From the NCBI RefSeq assembly GCF_013113715.1, contig NZ_CP053344.1:4154001-4218000 (forward strand): a stretch of DNA of 64,000 bases, written 5' to 3'. Position 1 is the first letter of the stretch, and each line of letters starts with the position of its first letter. Shown here in pieces: positions 56,863-64,000 of this stretch. The stretch comes from Herbiconiux sp. SALV-R1 (GTDB lineage: Bacteria; Actinomycetota; Actinomycetes; Actinomycetales; Microbacteriaceae). The position numbers and the translations under genes are program-made. A model generated the notes under the pieces. That model made no database searches and was not told the DNA's origin. It was given only the letters and a program-made list of their open reading frames with translations.

Positions 56863-57468
56863 ATGGCGGATACAGCGGTCACCGACCTGGCCACGGATCG
56901 GCGGGAATCCATCCTCGCCGCCACCGTCCGCTGCATCGCGCGACAGGGGTACGACGCCGTCCGCCTCCGCGATGTCAGCAAGGAGGCCGGTGTCTCGGTC
57001 GGCCTGCTCCAGCACTACTTCGAGTCGCGCGACGAACTCGTCGACCAGGCCATCACTTTCGGCAACGACAAGCTCATCTCGCGATGGGACGACGCCTTCG
57101 CCGACCGCACGGCCCGCGACCGCATCGTCGCCTCCATCGGCAAGGTCGCGTTGCGCCCGGAGCTGCGCGAGGTGAGCGTGCTGTGGGTGGAGTTCGCGCG
57201 CGCCGCGATGCGCCACGACCACCTGCGCGATCGCTACCGCGCGGTCTACGACGCGTGGCATCGGCACTTCCTCGACATCCTCACGGCAGGCATCGCCGAC
57301 GGCTCCTTCCGGCCCGCGCTCGATCCGAACGACGCTGTGCGCGCTCTGCTGGCGTATTTCGACGGCTACGAGCTCGAGGTCGCCACCGGTGTCGTCGAGG
57401 CCGACGTCGGCGCGTTCGAGGAGCGCACCGTGAACGTGGCGCTCGCGCTGTTCGGCGCGACCCGCTGA
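56863..57468 (+). CDS. TetR family transcriptional regulator (BetI-like)
   Basis: 201 aa. N-terminal TetR HTH (about 12-60): RESILAATVRCIARQGYDAV, then LRDVSKEAGVSVGLLQHYFE with SVGLLQHYF typical of the BetI/TetR_C_6 subgroup. This group includes repressors of choline, amine and fatty-acid catabolism that dissociate on ligand binding. ATG 56863 keeps the full HTH. Flanked on both sides by matching AATAAT palindromes (56763, 57535), so it very likely controls the aldehyde dehydrogenase, itself and the downstream operon. Confidence 0.92.
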   Translation: MADTAVTDLATDRRESILAATVRCIARQGYDAVRLRDVSKEAGVSVGLLQHYFESRDELVDQAITFGNDKLISRWDDAFADRTARDRIVASIGKVALRPELREVSVLWVEFARAAMRHDHLRDRYRAVYDAWHRHFLDILTAGIADGSFRPALDPNDAVRALLAYFDGYELEVATGVVEADVGAFEERTVNVALALFGATR

Positions 57469-57534
57469 CGCGGCGGGCCCACCCTGCCCGCCGGAGCATC
57501 CGGTTCACACCTCCGGAACTTGTTCTTGCGCTCG

Positions 57535-57554
57535 GCAATAATTTCATATTATGG
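57535..57554 (+). promoter_or_regulatory. TetR-type operator upstream of the iron-sulfur flavoprotein operon
   Basis: GCAATAAT-TTCAT-ATTATGG has the arm and spacer plan of 56763-56783, with one mismatch near each end. TATTAT at 57547-57552 could be the -10 box, so the operator would overlap the promoter of the genes starting at 57596. Confidence 0.72.
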
Positions 57555-57595
57555 TCGCTCCACAGCCGGTCAGACGACGACGAAGGAGCCGCACC

Positions 57596-57877
57596 GTGGG
57601 CAGCCCAGCACAGCGCAAGACCATCGTCTGCCCGTGCCAGGACGTGACACTCGGCGACATCCTCGACGCCGTCGAGCACGGCCACACGAACGTCGAGACG
57701 GTCAAGCGGGCGACCGCCGTGTTCATGGGTGCCTGCCAGGGCAAGACCTGTGCCCCTCACGTGGAAGCCCTCCTCTCCGAGCGGGGCGGGAGCGAGCAGG
57801 AGTACCGGCGGCCGTCGGCCCGGCTGCCCGTGCAGCCGGTGCTCCTCGGCATGCTCGCCGACCCCGGAGAGAACTGA
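57596..57877 (+). CDS. Small BFD-like [2Fe-2S]-binding subunit
   Basis: 93 aa from GTG, with GAAGGAG about 8 nt upstream. The four cysteines (C12, C14, C47, C52; pattern CPC ... CQGKTC) match the bacterioferritin-associated-ferredoxin-like [2Fe-2S] domain found in opine, D-hydroxyproline and sarcosine oxidising complexes. The context of two FAD proteins encoded next supports a role as electron-transfer subunit. Its stop overlaps the start of the FAD subunit by one base (TGATG). Confidence 0.85.
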   Translation: MGSPAQRKTIVCPCQDVTLGDILDAVEHGHTNVETVKRATAVFMGACQGKTCAPHVEALLSERGGSEQEYRRPSARLPVQPVLLGMLADPGEN

Positions 57878-59061
57878 TGCTGCCGGGCGTCCACACGGGC
57901 GCGATCCGCAGCGGCTACGACGTCGTCATCGTCGGCGCCGGCATCCAAGGGCTCGCCCTCGCGCATGAACTCGCCAAGCGCGGCATCACCGACGTTCTGG
58001 TCATCGACCGCTCGTGGCCCGGGGGCGGAGCGAGCGGCCGCAACGGCGAACTGATCCGCTCGGCCTTCTCGTCGCCCGAGTGGTGCGGGCTGTTCGACCT
58101 GGCACTCGACAAGTGGCAGACCCTCAGCGCCGAACTCGACTACAACATCCTCTTCAATCGCGACGGCTACGCCGTGCTCGCCTCCACCGAGGAGCAGTGG
58201 GCCATGCTCCAGCGCGATCGTGCCTTCCAGCGGAGCATCGGGCTGCGCTCGGAACTCCTCGACGACGCGGATGCCCGGCGCCTCCTGCCCGCGGCGGCTC
58301 CCGAGATGGTGCGCGGAGCGCTCTACCAGCCGCACGGGGGGTTCGCCCACCACGACTCCGTGGTGGCGGGCTACCTCGAGCAGGCGGCTGCGCGGGGTGT
58401 CCACGTGGTCGGCGGACGGGAGGTCGTCGCCGTCGAGCGCTCCGGCTCACGCGCGACGGCGGTGGTGCTCGCAGACGGCACCCGCATCGGGTGCGGCGTG
58501 GTGGTGAACGCCGCGGGCGGGCACGCCCCCGATGTCGACAGGATGCTCGGCGTCGAGCTCGGAATCCTCTCGGCCCGACTCGAGATGATCGTCACGCAAC
58601 CGATGAGGCCCTTCCTCGGCCCCGCGGTCGCGGCACTCGACCTGCTCGGTTACTGCCACCAGACGATGCGGGGTGAGTTCGTCGGCGGCACCGAGCTCGC
58701 TCACGTCGACCAGACCACGAGCCTCCGTGGCACCTGGGCCATGGTGCGCGACATGGCGACGAAGTTCACCCGCCTCTTCCCGTCGCTGGCCGGGGTGCGA
58801 CTGCTGCGTCACTGGGCGGGCACGGTGAGTCAGACTCCCGACCTGGCGCCCGCGCTCGGGCCGGTTCCGGAACTCGAGAACGTCGTGCTCTCGGTCGGCT
58901 GGGTCTACGGCTTCATGGGAGCGCCGGCCGCCGGCGAGCTTCTCGCCGCCTACATCGACACCGGTCGCGTCGACCCGCGGCTCGCCCCGTTCGGCATCGA
59001 GCGGGTGCGTGAGGGGCGCTGGATCGCCGAGGGCTCCCTCGTCGTGGAGACTGCAGCATGA
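57877..59061 (+). CDS. FAD-dependent oxidoreductase, DAO/SoxB-type catalytic subunit
   Basis: 394 aa, D-amino-acid-oxidase (DAO) fold: GxGxxG at 20-25 (GAGIQG), SWPGGGASGRNGELIRSAFS with the FAD-contacting GASGRNGE segment, GYLEQAAARGV, a VVNAAGGHAPDV substrate loop and GWVYGFMGAPAAGELLAAYI. Relatives include sarcosine oxidase beta, the hydroxyproline dehydrogenase catalytic chain and glutamylputrescine oxidase. It should oxidise the C-N bond of an amino or imino compound. It probably forms a complex with the Fe-S FAD protein encoded next and the BFD-like subunit, passing electrons on instead of to O2. Confidence 0.88.
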   Translation: MLPGVHTGAIRSGYDVVIVGAGIQGLALAHELAKRGITDVLVIDRSWPGGGASGRNGELIRSAFSSPEWCGLFDLALDKWQTLSAELDYNILFNRDGYAVLASTEEQWAMLQRDRAFQRSIGLRSELLDDADARRLLPAAAPEMVRGALYQPHGGFAHHDSVVAGYLEQAAARGVHVVGGREVVAVERSGSRATAVVLADGTRIGCGVVVNAAGGHAPDVDRMLGVELGILSARLEMIVTQPMRPFLGPAVAALDLLGYCHQTMRGEFVGGTELAHVDQTTSLRGTWAMVRDMATKFTRLFPSLAGVRLLRHWAGTVSQTPDLAPALGPVPELENVVLSVGWVYGFMGAPAAGELLAAYIDTGRVDPRLAPFGIERVREGRWIAEGSLVVETAA

Positions 59062-60446
59062 GCGCCGACACCGTCGTCTTCACCTTCGAGGGCAAGCAGC
59101 TGACCGCCCGCCCCGGGGTGAGCATCGCCGCAGCGCTGGCGGCGCACGGCGTGCACACGCTCGGGCGCAGTGTGAAGTACCACCGCCCTCGCGGCTACAC
59201 CTGCGGCTTCTCGGCCTGCGGCGACTGCCCGCTGACGGTGAACGGCCTCCCCGGTGTGGAGTCCTGCTCGCGAGAGGTCGCGCCGGGCGACGAGGTGTCG
59301 CGGGAGCTCGGCTGGCCGAGCGCCTCGTTCGATCTGCTCCGCGTGGCCGACCTGGTGGCTCGCTGGATTCCCGCCGGGTTCCAGTTCCGCCTGTTCACGC
59401 GGGCGCCTCGGCTCAGCCGCGCATCCGGACGCGTGCTCAAGAACCTCGCCGGGGGAGGCCGCTTTCCCACCGTCGCGGCGGCCCGTGCGTCGCAAGCCGT
59501 CGACGTGCGCCGTGTCGACGCCGACGTGGTCGTCGTCGGAGCCGGGGTCAGCGGGCTCCAGTCGGCTCGCGTCGCCGCGGCGGCCGGTCGATCGGTGGTG
59601 CTCGTCGAACGTCCCGCGCCGACCAGACGGGCCGAGGTGCGCACCGAGCCGGTGATCGGGATGGACGGCGCCGAGGTCACCCGTGCCGAAGCGCTCGGCG
59701 AACTGCGCGACGCGGTGGCCGCTGACACCCGCATCGGCCATGTGACGGGCACGGTGTTCGGCGTGATGGACGGTCTCGTGCTCGTCGACTCGGGCGCCAC
59801 CCGATGGGAGATCACCCCGGGCCACCTGGTCGTGGCCACCGGGAGCTACGAGACCACCCCGCTGTTCCGGGGCAACGATCGGCCCGGCATCCATCTCGCC
59901 GACGGAGCCCTCAAGCTCCGGCGCGAGTCGGGTCGCCCCCTCGGCCGGCGGGTCGTCGTCGCCACCGACTCCGACCGCGGTCACGCCGTCGCCGCCGCGC
60001 TGCGGAACGCGGGAGACACCGTCGTGCGGGTGCTCGACACGCGCTCCACGCCGGGTGTCGAGGGCCGAGCCGACGGGCTCCGTTCGGGAACCGATGCCGA
60101 GTACGGCATCGAGCTCGCCGGCACCCGCGGCTGGGGGCGCGTCTCCGCCGTCGTGTATCGCCGCGAGAACGGCGATCGCGGTGTCGTGCGGGCCGACGCG
60201 CTCGTGCTCGCGTTCGCCCGCCGGCCCGCCGACGAGCTGGTGCTCCAGACGGAGTACCACGACGAGGAGGCGGTGGGCGCTCCGCCGCTGACCGTCGTGG
60301 GTTCGGCATCCGGCGCCGACCGGACAGACCTCCACCGCACCGCGACCCTCCTTCGGGACGCGCTCGCCGAGACATCGACTTCTCCCTCAGCACCATCCTC
60401 AGCACCACCCACATCCGCAATTCCCTTCCACCCCCGAAAGAAGTGA
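59058..60446 (+). CDS. FAD/NAD oxidoreductase subunit with N-terminal [2Fe-2S] ferredoxin domain (SoxA/OoxA-like)
   Basis: 462 aa. Residues ~1-85 are a Fer2_4 ferredoxin domain with C49, C54, C57 and C70 (TCGFSACGDCP ... SC). From ~155 comes an FAD/NAD-binding domain with VVVVGAGVSGLQSA, a second strand region with LVVATGSYETTPLF and GRRVVVATDSDRG. This is the layout of the N-terminal half of sarcosine oxidase alpha or of OoxA/LhpF-like subunits, with the ferredoxin module fused at the front. The ~25 C-terminal residues are Ser/Pro-rich and low complexity. The ATG overlaps the DAO subunit stop by 4 bp. Confidence 0.87.
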   Translation: MSADTVVFTFEGKQLTARPGVSIAAALAAHGVHTLGRSVKYHRPRGYTCGFSACGDCPLTVNGLPGVESCSREVAPGDEVSRELGWPSASFDLLRVADLVARWIPAGFQFRLFTRAPRLSRASGRVLKNLAGGGRFPTVAAARASQAVDVRRVDADVVVVGAGVSGLQSARVAAAAGRSVVLVERPAPTRRAEVRTEPVIGMDGAEVTRAEALGELRDAVAADTRIGHVTGTVFGVMDGLVLVDSGATRWEITPGHLVVATGSYETTPLFRGNDRPGIHLADGALKLRRESGRPLGRRVVVATDSDRGHAVAAALRNAGDTVVRVLDTRSTPGVEGRADGLRSGTDAEYGIELAGTRGWGRVSAVVYRRENGDRGVVRADALVLAFARRPADELVLQTEYHDEEAVGAPPLTVVGSASGADRTDLHRTATLLRDALAETSTSPSAPSSAPPTSAIPFHPRKK

Positions 60447-60454
60447 GGAACGCA

Positions 60455-61495
60455 ATGATCCGCAGAAAGTTGCTCGGCACCATCGGCGCCGGAGTCGTGG
60501 CAGCGCTTGCGCTCGCCGGATGTGCGTCCGACGGCGGCGGCTCCACGGCCGCTCCGGATGCGCTCACCGTGGTGAGCTACGGCGGCGCCTACCAGGAAGC
60601 CCAGTCGGAAGCCTTCTTCAAGCCGTTCGCCGCCGACACCGGCATCACCGTCACCGAGGACAGCCCCACCGATTACGCCCAGCTGCGCACGATGGTGGAG
60701 AACGGGCGCCCGACCTGGGACCTCGCGCTCGTCGCGAACGACTTCGGCACCGCAGCCGACGCCGACTACCTCGAGCCGATCGACTACAGCAAGATCGACA
60801 AGTCGGCTCTCGTGGAGGGCGCGGCGCAGGAGTACCGCGTCGCCGCCGACATCGAGGCGAGCGTCATCGCCTACCGCTCCGACGCGTTCTCCACCCAGCC
60901 GACCACGTGGGCCGATCTGTTCGACACCGAGAAGTTCCCGGGCAAGCGCATCTTCAACAAGCTCTCCTCGGGCGGCGTGCTCGAGGCGGCACTGCTCGCC
61001 GACGGCGTCGCCCCCGACGAGCTGTACCCGCTCGACGTCGACCGCGCCCTGAAGAAGCTCGACACCATCAAGGACGACATCATCTGGTGGGACACCGCGG
61101 CGCAGTCGCAGCAGCTCCTCGAGTCGGGTGAGGGCGCGATCGGGCTGGTCTGGGTCGGGCGCGCGGTCGACGCGTCGAAGCAGACGCCGATCACCATCAA
61201 CTGGGACACCTGGTTGCAGGTCGACGCCTACTGGGTCATCCCCAAGGGCGCGCCCGGCGCATCCGCTGCACAGGATCTGCTCGCCGCCGCGCTGCAGACC
61301 GGCCCTCAGCTCGCTTTCGCCGAGCTGTCGGACTACGGGCCCGTGAACGCGGAGGCCGCGAAAGACCCGGCGGTCACGGCGAACGAGAACCGCCCGACGA
61401 ACCACCTCGACACCCGGGTGAGCGTCGACGACGACTGGTGGGGTGCGAACGCCGAAGACGTGGACAAGAAGTTCCAGGCATGGCTGGTCAGCTAG
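60455..61495 (+). CDS. Polyamine-type ABC importer substrate-binding lipoprotein (PotD-like)
   Basis: 346 aa. Lipobox ALAGC gives lipidated Cys23. The mature protein is of the SBP_bac_8/PotD class: LTVVSYGGAYQEAQSEAFFKPF, then TEDSPTDYAQLRTMVENGRPTWDL and IIWWDTAAQSQQLLESGEGAIGLVW. This class binds putrescine, spermidine and other cationic or amino compounds. It follows the Fe-S flavoprotein by 8 bp, so it is likely to deliver that complex's substrate. GAGGAACG lies upstream of the ATG. Confidence 0.92.
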   Translation: MIRRKLLGTIGAGVVAALALAGCASDGGGSTAAPDALTVVSYGGAYQEAQSEAFFKPFAADTGITVTEDSPTDYAQLRTMVENGRPTWDLALVANDFGTAADADYLEPIDYSKIDKSALVEGAAQEYRVAADIEASVIAYRSDAFSTQPTTWADLFDTEKFPGKRIFNKLSSGGVLEAALLADGVAPDELYPLDVDRALKKLDTIKDDIIWWDTAAQSQQLLESGEGAIGLVWVGRAVDASKQTPITINWDTWLQVDAYWVIPKGAPGASAAQDLLAAALQTGPQLAFAELSDYGPVNAEAAKDPAVTANENRPTNHLDTRVSVDDDWWGANAEDVDKKFQAWLVS

Positions 61496-62325
61496 GCTCC
61501 CAGGCCCGCGCCACCCGGCTGGCAGGATGGATCCTCATCCTGCCGGCCGGGGCGTTCGCCGCGATCTTCTTCGTGGTGCCGCTGGTGCTGATGATCAGCA
61601 CCAGCTTCCGTGACGGCACCGACACCTACGCGGAGGTGTTCACGTCTCCCGTCTACGGCACGGTGTTCGTGAACACGATCCGCACGGCGGTGCTGACCAC
61701 CGTGTGCTGCGTGCTGATCGGCTATCCCTTCGCCTACGCGCTCACCCGCTCGGGCCCCCGCCTCCGGCTCGTGCTGCTGGCCGTCGTGCTGCTGCCGTTC
61801 TGGACCAGCCTGCTGGTGCGGAGCTTCGCCTGGGTGGGGCTGCTGCAGGACTCGGGGCTGCTCAACCAAGCCCTCGCCGCACTCGGCCTCACCAGCGAGC
61901 CCCTCGCGCTCATCCGCACCCCCGTCGGAGTGCTCATCGGCATGGTGCACGTGCTGCTGCCGTACATGGTGCTCCCGCTCATCGCCACGATGGGCCAGAT
62001 CGACCCCTCGGCCCTTCGCGCCGCCTCCAGTCTCGGGGCGGGGCCGTGGCGCCGCTTCGTGCGCGTCTTCCTCCCGCTCAGCCTGCCCGGCGTGCTCTCG
62101 GGCGCCATCCTCGTCTTCGTGCTGTCGCTCGGCTTCTACATCACGCCGGCCCTGCTCGGCGGCGTCGACAGCACCATGATCGGCGAGACCATCGTCAACG
62201 AGGTCACCCGGTTCGGGCCCGTCACGGCAAGTGCGCTGGGCCTCGTGCTCCTGGCCGGTGTGCTCATCTCGCTCGCCCTCCTCCTGGGCGTGCGCTCGCT
62301 CCGCCGAAAGGAAGGACGGTCATGA
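61480..62325 (+). CDS. Polyamine-type ABC importer permease, PotB-like
   Basis: 281 aa with six membrane segments; the first is LAGWILILPAGAFAAIFFVV. EAA-loop equivalent: RAASSLGAGPWRRFVRVFLP. The ATG lies inside the end of the binding-protein gene (16-bp overlap), which indicates coupling. It works with the PotC-like partner and the ATPase encoded downstream. Confidence 0.93.
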   Translation: MAGQLGSQARATRLAGWILILPAGAFAAIFFVVPLVLMISTSFRDGTDTYAEVFTSPVYGTVFVNTIRTAVLTTVCCVLIGYPFAYALTRSGPRLRLVLLAVVLLPFWTSLLVRSFAWVGLLQDSGLLNQALAALGLTSEPLALIRTPVGVLIGMVHVLLPYMVLPLIATMGQIDPSALRAASSLGAGPWRRFVRVFLPLSLPGVLSGAILVFVLSLGFYITPALLGGVDSTMIGETIVNEVTRFGPVTASALGLVLLAGVLISLALLLGVRSLRRKEGRS

Positions 62326-63110
62326 GACGGCCGACCGTTCGACACGTGCTGCTCGGGGTGTTCGTCGCCGTCGTGAGCCTGTTCCTCGTGCTCCCGACCC
62401 TCATCATCATCCCGATGTCGTTCAACTCCTCGTCGACCCTCGGCGTCTTCAACGCCGGCTGGACCACGGAGTGGTACGAGAACCTCGTCACCGACCCCTC
62501 CTGGGGGAGGGCCGCGCTCACCAGCCTGCAGGTCGCGATCGGCACGACCCTCCTCTCCACGGCGCTCGGCACGGCCGCGGCCATGGGCATCCAGCGTCTG
62601 CCGGAGCGGGCGCGGCTGCTGCTGCTCGGGGTGCTGCTCAGCCCGCTCATCATCCCGCCGGTCATCATCGGCATCGGGCTCTACGTGCTGTACCTCAGGT
62701 GGTACCTCGACGGCACGATCCCCGGGTTGATCGCCGCGCACACCATCCTCAGCGTGCCGTTCGTCGTGGTGACGGTCTCGGCCAGCCTCAGCCAGGTCGA
62801 TCCGGTCTACGAGCGAGCCGCCGCGAGCCTGGGTGCGCCGCCGTGGGTGCGGTTCCGGCGCGTGCTGCTGCCGATGATCGCACCCGGCGTGTTCGGCGGC
62901 GCCCTGTTCGCCTTCGTCAGCTCGTGGGACGAGGTCGTCATCTCGATCTTCGTCACCGACGCCACCACCCGCACCCTTCCGGTGCTGATGTGGAGCCAGA
63001 TGCGCACGCAGGTCACGCCCACGCTGGCGGCGATCGGCGTGCTGCTCACCATCCTCTCGCTCATCGCGCTCGTCGCGACCCGCCGCCTCACCAAAGGACA
63101 GACCTCATGA
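62322..63110 (+). CDS. Polyamine-type ABC importer permease, PotC-like
   Basis: 262 aa with six membrane segments: VLLGVFVAVVSLFLVLPTLI, the LIIIPMSFN loop and the EAA-loop region ERAAASLGAPPWVRFRRVLL. The SSWDEVVISIF segment is characteristic of PotC. Its ATG overlaps the PotB stop and its own stop overlaps the ATPase start, both by 4 bp. Confidence 0.93.
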   Translation: MRRPTVRHVLLGVFVAVVSLFLVLPTLIIIPMSFNSSSTLGVFNAGWTTEWYENLVTDPSWGRAALTSLQVAIGTTLLSTALGTAAAMGIQRLPERARLLLLGVLLSPLIIPPVIIGIGLYVLYLRWYLDGTIPGLIAAHTILSVPFVVVTVSASLSQVDPVYERAAASLGAPPWVRFRRVLLPMIAPGVFGGALFAFVSSWDEVVISIFVTDATTRTLPVLMWSQMRTQVTPTLAAIGVLLTILSLIALVATRRLTKGQTS

Positions 63111-64000
63111 GCAGTGCCGAGAAGCCCGCCCTCGAACTCCGCAACGTCACAAAGCGGTTCGGTGACTCCCTGGCCGTCGACGACGTGACCCTCACGCTCG
63201 AGCCGGGCACCTTCCTCACCATGCTCGGGCCCTCCGGTTCGGGGAAGACCACGACCCTCAACATCATCGCGGGGTTCCTCGACGCCGATTCGGGGAGCGT
63301 GACTCTCGGCGGCCGCGACCTCACCTCGCTAGCGCCCTACAAGCGGGACATCGGGGTGGTGTTCCAGAACTACGCGCTGTTCCCGCATCAGACGGCCCTG
63401 CAGAACGTCGCCTTCCCACTCGAGATGCGAGGTGTCTCCCGTCGTGAGGCGCGTGTCCGTGCGATGGGGGCGCTCGAGATGGTGGAACTCGGCAAGCGGG
63501 CAGACCGTCTTCCCAAGCAGCTCTCGGGCGGCCAGCAGCAGCGCGTCGCGCTCGCGCGCGCCATGGTGTTCGAACCCGACCTGCTGCTCATGGACGAGCC
63601 GCTCGGCGCCCTCGACAAGAAGCTGCGCGAGACCATGCAGATCGAGATCATGCGCCTCGGCCGGCAGACCGAGTCGACCATCGTCTACGTCACGCACGAC
63701 CAGGAGGAGGCGCTCGTCATGAGCGACCAGATCGCGGTCTACAACGAGGGCCGCATCGTGCAGCTGGGTACGAGCGAAGACCTCTACGAGCGGCCGCGCG
63801 ACCTGTTCGTCGCCGACTTCATCGGCGAGTCGGTGCGGCTGCCGTGCGTGCGGGAGGCCGACGGGTCGTTGCACGGCGACGGGTGGTCGTGCTCCCGGGC
63901 GGGGCAGGACTTCGCCGAGGGGCGGGACGCGGTGCTCGTCGTGCGGCCGGAGCGGATGCGGCTGCAGGCGGTCGGGGCGTCGGGAGCGGATGCGCGTGGC
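63107..64000 (+). CDS. Polyamine-type ABC importer ATPase (PotA-like), 3' end beyond the window
   Basis: At least 298 codons, open to the last base. Walker A GPSGSGKTTTLN, Q-loop VVFQNYALFPHQTALQNV, signature LSGGQQQRVALARAM, Walker B LLLMDEPLGALDKK and the H-loop VTHDQEEALVMSD are all complete. The first part of a C-terminal TOBE regulatory domain (with VLVVRPERMRL) is visible before the window ends. PotA proteins are normally about 350-380 aa, so roughly 60-80 residues lie outside. Confidence 0.95.
   Translation, partial: MSSAEKPALELRNVTKRFGDSLAVDDVTLTLEPGTFLTMLGPSGSGKTTTLNIIAGFLDADSGSVTLGGRDLTSLAPYKRDIGVVFQNYALFPHQTALQNVAFPLEMRGVSRREARVRAMGALEMVELGKRADRLPKQLSGGQQQRVALARAMVFEPDLLLMDEPLGALDKKLRETMQIEIMRLGRQTESTIVYVTHDQEEALVMSDQIAVYNEGRIVQLGTSEDLYERPRDLFVADFIGESVRLPCVREADGSLHGDGWSCSRAGQDFAEGRDAVLVVRPERMRLQAVGASGADARG

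Noticed and set aside
1-64000. Horizontal island borders such as tRNA genes, direct-repeat attachment sites, integrases or transposases
   Set aside because: None seen. Codon use and composition look uniform by eye across the clusters; a proper composition scan could still reveal borders.

Overview
The window is very GC-rich DNA from an actinobacterium, most likely Microbacteriaceae. This placement is inferred from base composition, frequent GTG/TTG starts, LADTG-type sorting signals, lipoprotein-anchored solute-binding proteins and the gene families present; no rRNA is here to confirm it. I saw no tRNA, insertion sequence, phage or CRISPR sequence. Almost the whole window is accessory catabolism: four ABC importers, a protocatechuate pathway, several flavin monooxygenase systems, and many dehydrogenases with local regulators.

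Left part (1-11.7 kb): the 3' end of an unidentified protein; an AraC regulator; a four-gene two-component flavin monooxygenase operon (1588-4402); a small unknown protein; a GntR regulator; a glycine-rich LADTG cell-wall protein; a GH10 lipoprotein; a degraded gene copy; and a PucR regulator beside a carotenoid-oxygenase-family gene (11824-13263).

Centre (13.3-41.4 kb): a branched-chain-type (Liv) importer with its two ATPases fused, ending in a zinc aryl-alcohol-type dehydrogenase; an IclR regulator; a divergent ring-hydroxylation and ring-cleavage operon (FAD monooxygenase, two-VOC-domain extradiol-type dioxygenase, FAH hydrolase, two SDRs, a ThDP enzyme, a VOC protein); a second Liv importer, this time with fused permeases; a benzaldehyde-type dehydrogenase; pobA; a second IclR gene; pcaHGBDC; and an HSL-family hydrolase. 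Five promoters here carry tandem 17-bp operators of the form GTCCTG-N5-CAGGAC spaced exactly 21 bp apart. I infer one regulon, probably run by the IclR protein at 19271-20050, joining both importers, alcohol and aldehyde oxidation and ring cleavage. pobA/pca appear to use a different palindrome.

Right-centre (41.4-54.1 kb): a second catabolic island of unknown substrate: flavin reductase, a tandem-SDR fusion, luciferase-like monooxygenase, SDR, acyl-CoA-dehydrogenase-like monooxygenase, two related two-repeat NTF2-like proteins, an IclR-type regulator, a sugar-type (CUT1) importer without an ATPase, and an aldehyde dehydrogenase. An 11-bp palindrome, ATTGTCACAAT, and a degenerate copy mark three of its promoters.

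Right end (54.2-64 kb): a frameshifted membrane-anchored protein whose deleted relic lies at 9.9-10.2 kb; then a succinate-semialdehyde-type dehydrogenase; a TetR gene flanked by two matching AATAAT palindromes; a three-gene iron-sulfur flavoprotein dehydrogenase; and a polyamine-type importer that runs off the window. This looks like uptake and oxidative breakdown of an amine, opine or imino acid.
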